Of a DNA stretch of 64,000 nt, positions 24,877-35,288 are shown in pieces. The stretch's first letter is position 1, and each line of letters begins with the position of its first letter. The stretch comes from Microbacterium arborescens (GTDB lineage Bacteria; Actinomycetota; Actinomycetes; Actinomycetales; Microbacteriaceae), in assembly GCA_003339645.1 (NCBI GenBank), contig QNUV01000021.1, forward strand, positions 1,054,001 through 1,118,000. Direction: 5' to 3'. The notes under the pieces are model-generated. The model worked only from the letters and a program-made list of their open reading frames with translations. It had not been told where the DNA came from and did no database searches. The position numbers were made by a program, and so were the translations under genes.

Positions 24877-26210
24877 TCAAGCCGGGGTGAAGCCCAGCTT
24901 GTCGGCGCCGCGGGCGATCCAGGGATGCCGAGAGAACGTGTCCCACACGAGGGTCGAGCCGAGGGCTGCGGCACCCAGCAGCGCCGTCGCTCCCTTGTTG
25001 AGTCCGTAGCGCGGCTCGGCGTACCAGGGCTCGTCGCCCTCGAGGTTGACCCCGTCGGTCGCGCCCCACTCGTTCCATGCGCCAGGATGCTCATCTCGCA
25101 GCACGCGAAGCGCCGGAGCCACCTCCGCGGGAGCGAGCGGCAGCGCCCCGAAGAGAGACACGGGCGGCACGGTGCCGTCGGCATGGGGCTCGCGCAGCGC
25201 CGGGCGCGCGCCGTTGACGACGTACCCGCCCGGGCCGAGGCCGGCTGCCGGTCCCCAGAGTCCGCTCGCGAACGTCTTCCACCGTCCGGCCTGGTCGGCG
25301 CACCACGCCCGCGAGGCCAGCGACGCCTCGCGCGCGTTCGCCCACCAGTCGCGCCCGTCGAGATCGCGCACCCGCTGGAACGGATAGAACGCGAGCGGGA
25401 AGTGGTAGGTGAAAAGGGTTCCCGCCGGTTCATGCACGCACTCGTGCCCGCCGTACGACCCCACCGGCTTGTCGAACCCCCGCCACAGGTCACGCGCGAG
25501 CTCGGTCGACACTCGCTCGTGCCCCGCCGCGAGGAGGTACATCGGCAGCTGCTCGGCGGTCATCGACCAGGCGCTCACGAAGCCGGCCTCATCGGCGCCG
25601 TCGGCGTAGTCGTCCTCGCGGTCGGCGACCCACGCCATCCGGACGACCGCCCGGTTGCCGGCGTCGTCGATGATCCACGGCCAGTCGATGCGGCGCAGCA
25701 GGCGCTCGGTGCGCTCGCCGATCTCCCGTCCGGCGTCGCCGTCGGCCGCGAAGAAGGATGCCGCGACCGCGGCACCGCACAGAGCGAGCGTCGTGTCGAT
25801 CGTGGAGTACTCCGATCGCCCCTGCCGTTCAGCGGTCGCCGCATCCACGAAGTGCGCGAGGAAGCCACCGCGATGCGGCACCGACTCCTCGAGCGTGCGC
25901 AGGGTCGCGGCGACCCGGTCACGCACGTCACGGCGGCCGAGGATGCCCCGCTCGACGCCGACGCACCATGCCGCGAGGGCGAAGCCGGTCGCCGCGACCG
26001 TCGCCACGCCCGGCAGGTCGTCGCGGTCGAGCACGAGCCCGCAGCCCGGGCTGTCGAGGTCGCCGGTCGCGTGCGCCCACAGCCACCGGATCGACGCGTC
26101 GACCTCCCGCTCGGTCAGCTCCCGGATGTCATCCGGCAGCACGCCATCCGGCAGCATGCCATCCGGCAGCGCACTATCCGGCAGGTAGGTGTCGGGAAGC
26201 TCGGTGTCGG

Positions 26211-26214
<4 letters not shown>
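24877..26214 (-). CDS. Glycoamylase-domain (PF10091, GH144-like) glycosidase
   Basis: A 445-residue (alpha/alpha) barrel protein of the PF10091 family, which includes GH144 endo-beta-1,2-glucanases. Conserved stretches: EYSTIDTTL (about residue 140), GFVSAWSMTAEQLPMYLLAAG, TLFTYHFPLAFYPFQRVRD, and the C-terminal YGLNKGATALLGA. There is no signal peptide, so it acts in the cytoplasm on imported oligosaccharides. It starts with a GTG overlapping the ATPase stop (GTGA) and is the last gene of the importer operon. The N-terminal 35 residues are an oddity: five imperfect LPD-containing five-residue repeats encoded by a 15-bp minisatellite. Confidence 0.8.
26131..26205 (-). repeat. 15-bp coding minisatellite at the N-terminus of the GH144-like gene
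   Basis: Five consecutive 15-bp units (ATCCGGCAG followed by six variable bases on the plus strand) at 26131, 26146, 26161, 26176 and 26191, the last diverged. They encode the repeated LPD peptide just after the start codon and are outside the enzyme's conserved domain. Confidence 0.85.
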
Positions 26215-27913
<1,699 letters not shown>

Positions 27914-27917
<4 letters not shown>

Positions 27918-28912
27918 GACTTCTCCTCTTCGCGAAGGTGGGGGTTGCTGAGCATGTCGACGCCGAAGTTCACGAACGTCAGCGACGTCATGAGCAGCGC
28001 CAGCATGATGCCGGGCGCGACCAGCCAGACCCACAGTCCCTGCACGAGCGCGCCGTTCGCGTTGGCCTGGGCGAGCATCTGGCCCCAGCTGACGGTGTTC
28101 GGGTCGCCGAAGCCCATGAACGACAAGCCGGCCTCGGCGGCGATCGCAGCGGTCGCGGCGCCGATGAACCCCGAGACGATCAGCGACGACATGTTGGGCA
28201 TGATCTCCCGGAACACGATGCGCAGCATCCCGTCGCCGCCGAACCGCGCTGCGGTGACGTAGTCGCGGTTGCGCATCGAGATGATCAGCGACCGCATCTC
28301 GCGCGATGCGCCGGCCCAGCTGGTGATGGCGATCACGAAGACGAGCAGACCGAGACCGCGCGTCTCGCTGTACGCGACGATCACCATCATCAGCGGCAGC
28401 ACCGGAATCACCAGCGCCAGGTTGGTCAGGAACGACAGGATGTCGTCGAGCAGGCCGCCCTCGCGGTATCCGGCGAGAAGCCCCACGACGATCGCGATGA
28501 CGATCGTGGCGAGTCCGCCGAGCACCCCGATCGCGAACGAGAGGCGGGTGCCGTGCACGAGCTGCGTCCAGATGTCGTAGCCGAGCGTGTTCGTGCCCAT
28601 CCAGTGGGCCCAGCTCGGGTCCTGCGACGGCGTGAAGGTCGCATCGTTGGGCCGATAGGGCGACAGAAGATCGGCGAACACCGCGACGAGCAGGAACACC
28701 GCGAGCATCACGATGCCCACGCGCGCTTTCCGGCTCGACCAGATGACGGCGTACCACCGGGCGGGGCGGACGACCGCCACGACCTCCTTCGTCGACGCGT
28801 CCTCGTCGGTCACGCGCCGCCGGAAGGTCCGGACGGGCTCGGTGCGCGTCGGTTCGGTGCGCGCCGGTTGCGGCATCGAGGCCGGCTGGGGGAGGGGGGT
28901 CTCATCGGACAT
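27914..28912 (-). CDS. Opp/Dpp-type ABC permease (DppC type)
   Basis: A 332-residue permease. A 50-residue Pro/Arg/Thr-rich cytoplasmic N-terminus precedes six membrane helices, with the family's N-terminal motif ending in DILSPYRPND-like sequence (ADLLSPYRPNDATF) and the dipeptide-permease cytoplasmic loop around AARFGGDGMLRIVFREIMPN. It pairs with the DppB-type permease. Overlaps the ATPase gene by ATGA. Confidence 0.93.
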
Positions 28913-28929
28913 CGTCTGTCACCTGCCTT

Positions 28930-29916
28930 TCACGCTCTGGCCCGGCGGGCCCGCGGATCGATGAGGGGGTAGAGCAGGTCGACGATGAAGTTCGCCGTCA
29001 GCACGATGACGATCGTCGCCAGCAGGATCGCCTGCATGAGGGGGAAGTCGCGGTTCGAGGTCGCCTCGCCCATGAGCCGGCCCATGCCGGGGTAGTCGAA
29101 GACGGTTTCGATAAGGATCGAGCCGCCCATGAGCACGCCGAGCGACAGGGCGAACCCGGTGATGACGGGGAGCAGCGCGTTTCGTGCGGCGTAGCCGAGG
29201 GCGACCGTGCGCTCTCTGAGCCCTGCGGCCGCGGCCAGGCGGATGTAGTCCTCGCCGAGCACCTGCACCATCGTGTTCCGCATCGACAGGATGAAGCCGA
29301 TCGGCGCCGTCACCATGAGCGTCAGCGCGGGGAGGAACCCGTGCGAGATCACGTCGGCGACATGGATCGGGGTGAGTCCCGGGGTCGTGTATCCGTAGCC
29401 GCCGGATGCCGGGAACCAGCCGAGCGTGTAGGCGAAGACGAACAGGATGATGAGGCCGATCCACACCGACTGCAGGTTGCCGACGAACGTCGAGCCGACC
29501 GAGATCGTCGCGTCGAAACGGCTGTTGCGTCGCCACGCGGCGATCGCGCCGAACAGCGTGCCGAGGACGAACGAGAGGATCTGGGTGATTCCCACGAGGA
29601 CGAGCGTCCACGGCAGTGCTTGCCCGATGACGTCGGCGACCGGGTAGGGGAAGTACGTGAACGATGTGCCGAGGTCGAAGGATGCCAGCTGACGCAGGTA
29701 GTCGACGTAGGCGACGAACACGTTGTCATTCGAGTACCCGAGCATCGCCTTCACGGCGGCGACCTGGGCCGGATCGATCTCCCCCTGGCCATTGAGCTGA
29801 CGGACCATGATCTCGGCCGGGTCGCCGGGCTGCAGGCGCGGGATGATGAAGTTCAGCGTGACCGCCGCCCAGAGGGTCAGAAGGAAGTAGCCGGTCTTGC
29901 GGGCGTAGTAGGCCAC
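28930..29916 (-). CDS. Opp/Dpp-type ABC permease (DppB type)
   Basis: A 328-residue permease with the typical DppB start (YYARKTGYFLLTLWAAVTLNFIIPRLQPGDPAE) and a cytoplasmic EAA-like loop RLAAAAGLRERTVALGYAARNALLP. About six membrane helices. GTG start three bases after the binding-protein stop. Although the family is named for peptides, many actinobacterial members import oligosaccharides; the glycosidase and LacI neighbours point that way. Confidence 0.93.
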   Translation of the reverse strand: MAYYARKTGYFLLTLWAAVTLNFIIPRLQPGDPAEIMVRQLNGQGEIDPAQVAAVKAMLGYSNDNVFVAYVDYLRQLASFDLGTSFTYFPYPVADVIGQALPWTLVLVGITQILSFVLGTLFGAIAAWRRNSRFDATISVGSTFVGNLQSVWIGLIILFVFAYTLGWFPASGGYGYTTPGLTPIHVADVISHGFLPALTLMVTAPIGFILSMRNTMVQVLGEDYIRLAAAAGLRERTVALGYAARNALLPVITGFALSLGVLMGGSILIETVFDYPGMGRLMGEATSNRDFPLMQAILLATIVIVLTANFIVDLLYPLIDPRARRARA

Positions 29917-29919
29917 GGC

Positions 29920-31626
29920 TCAGCCCTCCCCGCCGGCATCCGACTCGCCGGCATCCGCCTCGCCCGGCGGGCGCAGGTTCGGCAGGACGCGGATGAGCTG
30001 GTCGACCGGATAGGGGTTGTCGTCGCTCGGCCACCCGACGGCGTTGTTCGTGCGGTAGATCAGCCGGTTCGGGGCGTACTGCAGCGCGATGTAGGGGAAC
30101 TCGGTCATGAAGATGTCGATGATCCGACCCTCGATCTCGGCGGTGCGGCTCTCGTCGGTGGTGGTGGTCCATTCGGCGATGAGGGTGTCGATCTCGGGAT
30201 TGACGTAGCGTGCCCGGTTGAGGAGCAGCTCCTGCTCGGTCGAGATCTGCGAGGCCTGCAGCTTCGCCCCGAGATCGCGCGCCCGCTGGCATCCGCCGCT
30301 GATGAAGTCGATCGTCATGTCGAAGTCACCGGCCTTCTGCATCCCCTCGATCGCGTTGGGATCAGTCGTGACCATGCGCACGGAGACGCCGACCTCGGCG
30401 GCGTTGCGGGCGACGACGTCCGCCATGGCGATGACGTCCATCCAGCCGGCCTGCACGCTGAAGACGAACGACAGCGGCTCGCCGTTCTGGTCGACGCGGC
30501 GCCCGTCGGGACCGCGTTCGTAGCCGGCGGCATCCAGCATCTCGTTCGCGCGCTCGGGGTCGTAGGGGATGAACTCCTTGCCGCGCCACTGCTCGGGAAC
30601 GGCCTGCTCCTGGAAGGGCAGCAGCAGCATCGTCTGGCTGGCCGGCTCCATGATCCCGAAGCTCGCGCGCTGGCTCAGCGCCTCGCGGTCGAGGGCATAG
30701 GCGAAGGCCTCGCGGAACCTCGGGTCGTTCAGCACCGGGCGCTCGTTGTTGAGCACGAGGGCCGTGATGGCGTCGGGCGGATAGAAGAAGTGGGCGTTCT
30801 CGGGGTCGGGGGCGACGACCGAGCGGTTGGGGTTCGGGATATCGCCGCGGTAGAGGTCGAGCGCGCCGCTGCGCAGCTTCAGTGCGCCGGAGTTCGCGTC
30901 GTACTGGCCCTCGAGCGACAGGCGCTGGACGCGCACCTGGTCGGCGTTCCAGTAGTTCTCGTTGCGCTCGAGAACGAGGCGGCGCCCGTTGTAGGACTCG
31001 GGGGTGAAGGGCCCGGTGCCCACCCCCTGCTCGTCGACGAAGAGCGTCGGGTCGCCGTGCTCGGCGTAGATGTGCTGCGGGAGGATCTTGGTGTTCTGCA
31101 GGATCGCGTCGGTCTTCGGCACCGCGGGGCCGGCGAACTCGAACACGACGGTGTGGTCGTCGGTCGCCGTGACCCTCTCGGCGGGCGCACCGAAGAAGTC
31201 GCCCCACAAGCCCGACTTGTCGGCGGCGGGGAACTCCTTGCCGGCCATGAAGGTGTACACGACGTCGGCGGCGGTGAAGGGCTCGCCGTCGCTCCACTCG
31301 ACTCCCTCGCGGAGGGTGAGCACGAGGCGGTCCGGTCGTTCCCATTCGTAGTCGGTGGCGAGCCACGGCACGGCCTCGCACGTGAACCGGTCGCGGATCA
31401 TGAGCGGTTCGAAGAGCCACGTCTGAACGGTCGCGTTGGGCGAGAGCCAGTTGTAGTTGAGCAGCCCCTGGACCGAGCCGCCGGCCTCCGACGGCATCCG
31501 CAGTTCGTCGATGAACCCGGGCGGCGCCTCGGGAGCGGGCTCGAGGCCCACGTTCGCGCACGCGGACGTCGTGAGCAGAGCGGTCAGGGCGAGCGCTCCC
31601 GCCGCCAGTGTTCTGCGTCTTCTCAT
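29920..31626 (-). CDS. Family 5 solute-binding lipoprotein (Opp/Dpp type)
   Basis: A 568-residue extracellular binding protein. Signal MRRRRTLAAGALALTALL ends in the lipobox TSAC (about residues 20-23). The SBP-5 signature region is LVLTLREGVEWSDGEPFTAADVVYTF (about 105-130). Length is normal. GAGGAGG precedes the ATG at 31626. Taken with the intracellular GH144-like enzyme and LacI regulator, an oligosaccharide ligand is more likely than a peptide, similar to the cello-oligosaccharide binding proteins of this family. Confidence 0.92.
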   Translation of the reverse strand: MRRRRTLAAGALALTALLTTSACANVGLEPAPEAPPGFIDELRMPSEAGGSVQGLLNYNWLSPNATVQTWLFEPLMIRDRFTCEAVPWLATDYEWERPDRLVLTLREGVEWSDGEPFTAADVVYTFMAGKEFPAADKSGLWGDFFGAPAERVTATDDHTVVFEFAGPAVPKTDAILQNTKILPQHIYAEHGDPTLFVDEQGVGTGPFTPESYNGRRLVLERNENYWNADQVRVQRLSLEGQYDANSGALKLRSGALDLYRGDIPNPNRSVVAPDPENAHFFYPPDAITALVLNNERPVLNDPRFREAFAYALDREALSQRASFGIMEPASQTMLLLPFQEQAVPEQWRGKEFIPYDPERANEMLDAAGYERGPDGRRVDQNGEPLSFVFSVQAGWMDVIAMADVVARNAAEVGVSVRMVTTDPNAIEGMQKAGDFDMTIDFISGGCQRARDLGAKLQASQISTEQELLLNRARYVNPEIDTLIAEWTTTTDESRTAEIEGRIIDIFMTEFPYIALQYAPNRLIYRTNNAVGWPSDDNPYPVDQLIRVLPNLRPPGEADAGESDAGGEG

Positions 31627-31650
31627 CGGAACCTCCTCGTTCCTCTGCGA

Positions 31651-31673
31651 GACCGGTCGCTCGTCGACCGGTC
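31651..31673 (-). promoter_or_regulatory. Hairpin of two GACCGGTC palindromes between lacI-type gene and binding-protein gene
   Basis: Two 8-base self-complementary GACCGGTC copies separated by 7 bases lie in the 53-base gap between the regulator stop and the binding-protein start. They can pair into a perfect 8-bp stem. It might be an attenuator, a processing site, or an extra operator, since the core resembles the ACCGGT centre of the LacI-type sites upstream. Role is inferred. Confidence 0.45.
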
Positions 31674-31679
31674 GTGTTC

Positions 31680-32690
31680 TCAGTCCGGCGTCCCCTCCGG
31701 CGAGCAGCCGCACGACTCCCGGATGACCAGGCGGGTCTCCAGGACGGTGTGCGAGCGGATGTCGTCGCCCAGCGCCCCGGCGGCCGCACGAGCGCCGAGC
31801 TCGGCGATCGGCTGATGCACCGTCGTCAGGCGCGGGGAGGCGATGCCGGCGAGGGCCTGGTCGTCGAAGCCCGTGACCGCGACATCCGCGGGGATGCGGT
31901 GCCCAAGCCCCGGCAGCGTCGCGAGCATGCCGATCGCGAGCTCGTCGTTCGCGCAGACGAGCGCGTCGGGCAGGTCAGCGGCGTCGTGCAGCATCCGGGC
32001 GGCGACGGCGCCGCTGCGCACGTCGAGGCCGAGGCGCACGGGCTCGCCCGCTTCGGCGAGTCCGCGCTGATCGAGGGCGTCGCGGAAGCCCTGGTAGCGC
32101 CACGCGGTGTCGGGCGACCCCGAGGGCTCGCCGACGAAGCGCATGCGGCGGTAGCCGTGCACGTCGGCGAGATGACCGGTGAGCTCGGCGGCGGCGGCGC
32201 GCCCGTCAGTCACGACGGTCGCCGCCTCGTCGGCCTCTCCGGCGACGACGATCACGCGGCCGGAGCGTGCGAGCGCGGCGACCTCGTCGGACGGCAGGGT
32301 GCCGCCGGCGATGATGAGGCCGTCGGTGCGCTCGGCGAGCTGGCGGACGGCGCCCACCGCATCGGGCCGCAGGTGGGTTCCGACGACGTTGATGACGACG
32401 CCGCGCTCGACCGCTACCGACTCCGCGCCCTCGATGAGCTGGGCGAAGTACGGCCCGCCGAGTCCGGGCAGCACGATGCCGAGGGTGTTCGTGCGCTGAT
32501 ACGACAGGGCGCGGCCGAGGGCCGAGGGTCGATAGCCCAGCCTGTCGATCGCATCCTGGACGCGTCGCTTGGTGTCGGCCACGACACGCGGGTCGTCGTG
32601 CGTGACACGGGAGACGGTCGCGACCGAGACCCCGGCCTCACGAGCGATGTCGCGGATGGTCGGGCGGGTGGCGGGGGAGTCGGATGCCAC
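31680..32690 (-). CDS. LacI-family transcriptional regulator
   Basis: A 336-residue repressor. The helix-turn-helix at the N-terminus (TIRDIAREAGVSVATVSRV) is followed by the hinge RPSALGRAL and a periplasmic-binding-protein-like effector domain with LVCANDELAIGML and VTGFDDQALA. GTG start preceded by AGGTGG. It is the first gene of the oligosaccharide-importer operon and is divergent from the GH13 gene; two LacI-type palindromes lie between them, so it likely represses both and releases on binding a sugar. Confidence 0.93.
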   Translation of the reverse strand: MASDSPATRPTIRDIAREAGVSVATVSRVTHDDPRVVADTKRRVQDAIDRLGYRPSALGRALSYQRTNTLGIVLPGLGGPYFAQLIEGAESVAVERGVVINVVGTHLRPDAVGAVRQLAERTDGLIIAGGTLPSDEVAALARSGRVIVVAGEADEAATVVTDGRAAAAELTGHLADVHGYRRMRFVGEPSGSPDTAWRYQGFRDALDQRGLAEAGEPVRLGLDVRSGAVAARMLHDAADLPDALVCANDELAIGMLATLPGLGHRIPADVAVTGFDDQALAGIASPRLTTVHQPIAELGARAAAGALGDDIRSHTVLETRLVIRESCGCSPEGTPD

Positions 32691-32749
32691 GGGGCCACCT
32701 CACTTCGTCGTGTCGGGCGTAGGGCGCGGGTTCGCGCTGTGATCCGGCG

Positions 32750-32765
32750 ATGTAACCGGATACAT
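32750..32765. promoter_or_regulatory. LacI-type operator 1
   Basis: ATGTAACCGGATACAT, a 16-base near-perfect palindrome with a central CCGG, one mismatched pair. Sixty bases upstream of the regulator start. Its centre is 31 bases, three helical turns, from operator 2. Confidence 0.75.
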
Positions 32766-32781
32766 TGGGACTCTAGCCCGG

Positions 32782-32795
32782 TGTAACCGGTTACA
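32782..32795. promoter_or_regulatory. LacI-type operator 2
   Basis: TGTAACCGGTTACA, a perfect 14-base palindrome with the central CpG expected of LacI/GalR sites. It sits 52 bases before the GH13 start, so it can block the divergent promoters. Confidence 0.82.
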
Positions 32796-32846
32796 TCAAG
32801 CCTGACGTCGAGGACGTCGTCAGGGACGCCGCGAAGGAGCTGCACC

Positions 32847-34442
32847 ATGACCCTCGTCTCCCTGGCGGACCGCCTCGACCGCATCGTGCTGTATCAGGCC
32901 TATCCGCAGAGCTTCGCCGACGCCGACGGCGACGGCATGGGCGACCTCGACGGCGTCACGGCCCGACTGGACTACCTCGCCTGGCTCGGCGTCGACGCGG
33001 TGTGGCTCAACCCCGTGTTCGTCTCGCCGTTCCGCGACGCGGGATACGACGTCGCCGACTTCGACCGCGTGGCCGACCGTTACGGCGGTGACGCGGCGAT
33101 GGACCGGCTGCTCGCGGAAGCGGAGCGGCGCGGCATCGGCATCGTGCTCGACCTCGTGGCCGGCCACACCTCGGACGAGCATGCCTGGTTCGACGAGGCC
33201 CTGTCGGCGGGTGCCGCGGGCGACCCGGCCGGCGACCGGTACGTCTTCAGCCCCGTGTCCGCCGACGGGTTCGTTCCGGTGCCGTGGGGAGGCCGCGGGT
33301 TCTACAAGCCGAACTTCTTCGACTTCCAGCCCGCGCTGAACTTCGGTTACGCGCGGCCCCACCCGGACGAGCCGTGGCGTCAGGCCGTCGACGCGCCCGG
33401 GCCGTTGCGCAACCGGGACGCCCTCGTCGACATCATCCGCCGATGGTACGACCGCGGGGTGGCGGGCTTCCGGGTCGACATGGCCGCGTCGCTCGTGAAG
33501 GACGACCCCGGACACGTCGAGACCGCGAACCTATGGCGCGACGTGCACCGGCGCCTCGACCGGACGCACCCCGGCCGCATCCTGATCTCGGAGTGGGGCG
33601 ACCCGGCGCGAGCGGTGCCCGCCGGATTCGACGTCGACTTCTTTCTGCAGTTCGGCGGCGAGTTCGACGGGATGCCGCTGAAGTCGCTGTTCGAGAACGG
33701 CTCGGGCACCGTGCACGAGGCGTGGCCCGCGCGCGACGCGTGGGCCGATGCCGCCGGCCGGGGCGACCCCGCAGACTTCGTCGACGCCTGGTCCGAGGCA
33801 CGTGACGCCATCGAGGCCGCCGGCAGTCGCGGGATCGTCGGGCTGCCGACGGCGAACCACGACTTCACGCGTCTGGTCAGTGGCGGTCGCGACGCCGTGC
33901 AGGCCCGCGCTGCGCTCCTCCTGGTGCTGACCTGGCCGGCGATGCCCTCGATCTACTACGGCGACGAGATCGGCATGCGCTACCTACCGGGCGTCGGCCC
34001 CCTCGAGGGATCATCGCTCGGCCCGACCTACGAGCGGGCGGGATCGCGTACGCCTATGGCCTGGGGAGCCGACGAGGTCCTCGGTCAGCGGGCGCACGAG
34101 TCGCGATACCTGCCGGTGGACGCCGCCCCGGACGCTCCGACGGTCGCGCAGCAGCTGGAAGACCCGGCATCCCTCCTGCATTTCGTGCGCGAGGCCATCG
34201 CGCTGCGCCGCAGCGACCCGCGGCTCTCGGCGCGGTCGCACACGGCGGTGGAGGTTACGGGCTACCCGTTCGTCTATCGGCGGGGCGGCTCGCTTCTCGT
34301 CGCGCTCAACCCCGCGGGGCGGCCGTGCGAGGTGGCGGTCGGCGGTCGCGGCATCCTTCTCCTGTCGTTCGGAGCGCGCCTCGACGGCGAAACCCTGCGG
34401 CTCGACGCCTTCGGTGCCGCCGTGGTCGACCTCGCCCGCTGA
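32847..34442 (+). CDS. GH13-family alpha-glucosidase-like enzyme
   Basis: A 531-residue cytoplasmic alpha-amylase-superfamily enzyme. Conserved regions appear in order: DAVWLNPVF, DLVAGHTSD, GFRVDMAAS (nucleophile Asp211), ILISEWGDP (acid/base Glu249) and TANHDFTR (stabiliser Asp339), followed by a small C-terminal beta domain. No signal peptide, so it hydrolyses imported short oligosaccharides. GAAGGAG precedes the ATG. It is divergent from and probably co-regulated with the LacI/importer operon. Specificity (alpha-1,4, alpha-1,6 or transglycosylation) cannot be told from the motifs. Confidence 0.9.
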   Translation: MTLVSLADRLDRIVLYQAYPQSFADADGDGMGDLDGVTARLDYLAWLGVDAVWLNPVFVSPFRDAGYDVADFDRVADRYGGDAAMDRLLAEAERRGIGIVLDLVAGHTSDEHAWFDEALSAGAAGDPAGDRYVFSPVSADGFVPVPWGGRGFYKPNFFDFQPALNFGYARPHPDEPWRQAVDAPGPLRNRDALVDIIRRWYDRGVAGFRVDMAASLVKDDPGHVETANLWRDVHRRLDRTHPGRILISEWGDPARAVPAGFDVDFFLQFGGEFDGMPLKSLFENGSGTVHEAWPARDAWADAAGRGDPADFVDAWSEARDAIEAAGSRGIVGLPTANHDFTRLVSGGRDAVQARAALLLVLTWPAMPSIYYGDEIGMRYLPGVGPLEGSSLGPTYERAGSRTPMAWGADEVLGQRAHESRYLPVDAAPDAPTVAQQLEDPASLLHFVREAIALRRSDPRLSARSHTAVEVTGYPFVYRRGGSLLVALNPAGRPCEVAVGGRGILLLSFGARLDGETLRLDAFGAAVVDLAR

Positions 34443-34471
34443 GCGGTCCAGGGCGGATCTGCCGCGTGCGT

Positions 34472-34547
34472 GGATGCAAGGGATCGGCGCCGACACCCCG
34501 TGATGGATGCCGTCGCGGCGGGGTGTCGGCCAGAAACCCTTGCAACG
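34472..34547 (+). repeat. 76-bp palindromic repeat, copy 4
   Basis: Outer arms GGATGCAAGGGATCG and ...CCCTTGCAACG, inner arms GACACCCCG / CGGGGTGTC, loop GGATGCCG; exactly 76 bp. Lies between the convergent GH13 and SRPBCC genes and forms a pair with copy 5 around the latter. Confidence 0.87.
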
Positions 34548-34590
34548 GGGCCCGCTCGACGACGCGGCGATCGCGGCGAAACGAGCCGGA

Positions 34591-35037
34591 TCAGCGGGAG
34601 ACGGAGGCCACCAGGCGCGCGGCCCGGCGGATGAGGAGACGGCGCAGATAGGGCACGAGCACGAGGCGTTCGGCGACCCGGCCGAAGACGGGCGAGGCGA
34701 GGGTCACCCGGTCCGTCATGATCGTCGTCCCGTCGCGTTCGACGTAGAGGTGCTCGTGCCGGAAGAGGCGGAACGGCCCGGTGGTCTGCTCGTCGACGAA
34801 GCGGCGGGGTCGTTCGAGCGCGGTGATCCGCGATGTCATCCGGAACGGGATGCCGAAGTGCCACGCGCGCCACGTCACCGTCTCGTCCAATCCGATCAGC
34901 CCGCTCGTCACACCACCGATCGCGCGCTCGCCGGTGCCGCGCATCGAAGCGACGTGCGCCCCGATGTCACGTGAGGCGTCGAACAGCGCGTCGGCCGGCA
35001 CCGCAGCGCGGGTCACGATCTCGAACGACGACGTCAT
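34591..35037 (-). CDS. SRPBCC-family protein
   Basis: A 148-residue START/SRPBCC-fold protein that should bind a hydrophobic ligand in its cavity. The chain shows the family pattern: FEIVTRAAVPADALFDASRDIGAH, a central WRAWHFGIPFRMTSRITALERP, then FRHEHLYVERDGTTIMTDRVTLASPVFG. AGGAT precedes the ATG at 35037. No known function; it stands alone between two 76-bp repeats, mirroring the DUF1990 gene at 24 kb. Confidence 0.85.
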   Translation of the reverse strand: MTSSFEIVTRAAVPADALFDASRDIGAHVASMRGTGERAIGGVTSGLIGLDETVTWRAWHFGIPFRMTSRITALERPRRFVDEQTTGPFRLFRHEHLYVERDGTTIMTDRVTLASPVFGRVAERLVLVPYLRRLLIRRAARLVASVSR

Positions 35038-35086
35038 CCGCCGATCCTCCCATCCCGCGATCGTCCCGGTCGCAGCGCAGCATCCC

Positions 35087-35162
35087 GGATGCAAGACATC
35101 TGTCATGACACCCCGGTGCGGATGCCGCCCGGCCGGGGTGTCGGCCACGATCCCTTGCATCC
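35087..35162 (+). repeat. 76-bp palindromic repeat, copy 5
   Basis: Outer right arm ATCCCTTGCATCC is intact, left arm GGATGCAAGACATCT is partly diverged; inner arms GACACCCCG / CGGGGTGTC and loop GGATGCCG are intact. It lies between divergent genes, so a terminator role does not explain this copy easily. Confidence 0.87.
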
Positions 35163-35288
35163 GGGCCCCGCACGCACCAACACGCCCACGGCCACCCCGC
35201 CCGGCTTGTGCCGCACCCACCGCGAATCGCGGCATCCGTTGTCGACCGCATGCAGATGGGGCCATACCGGGGGCGTTAGCGTGGGAGG

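Noticed and set aside
35087-35162. Small peptides MQGIVADTP... read from the minus strand of the 76-bp repeats
   Set aside because: Similar short peptides arise from several copies only because the DNA is conserved; no ribosome site, and other copies break the frame.
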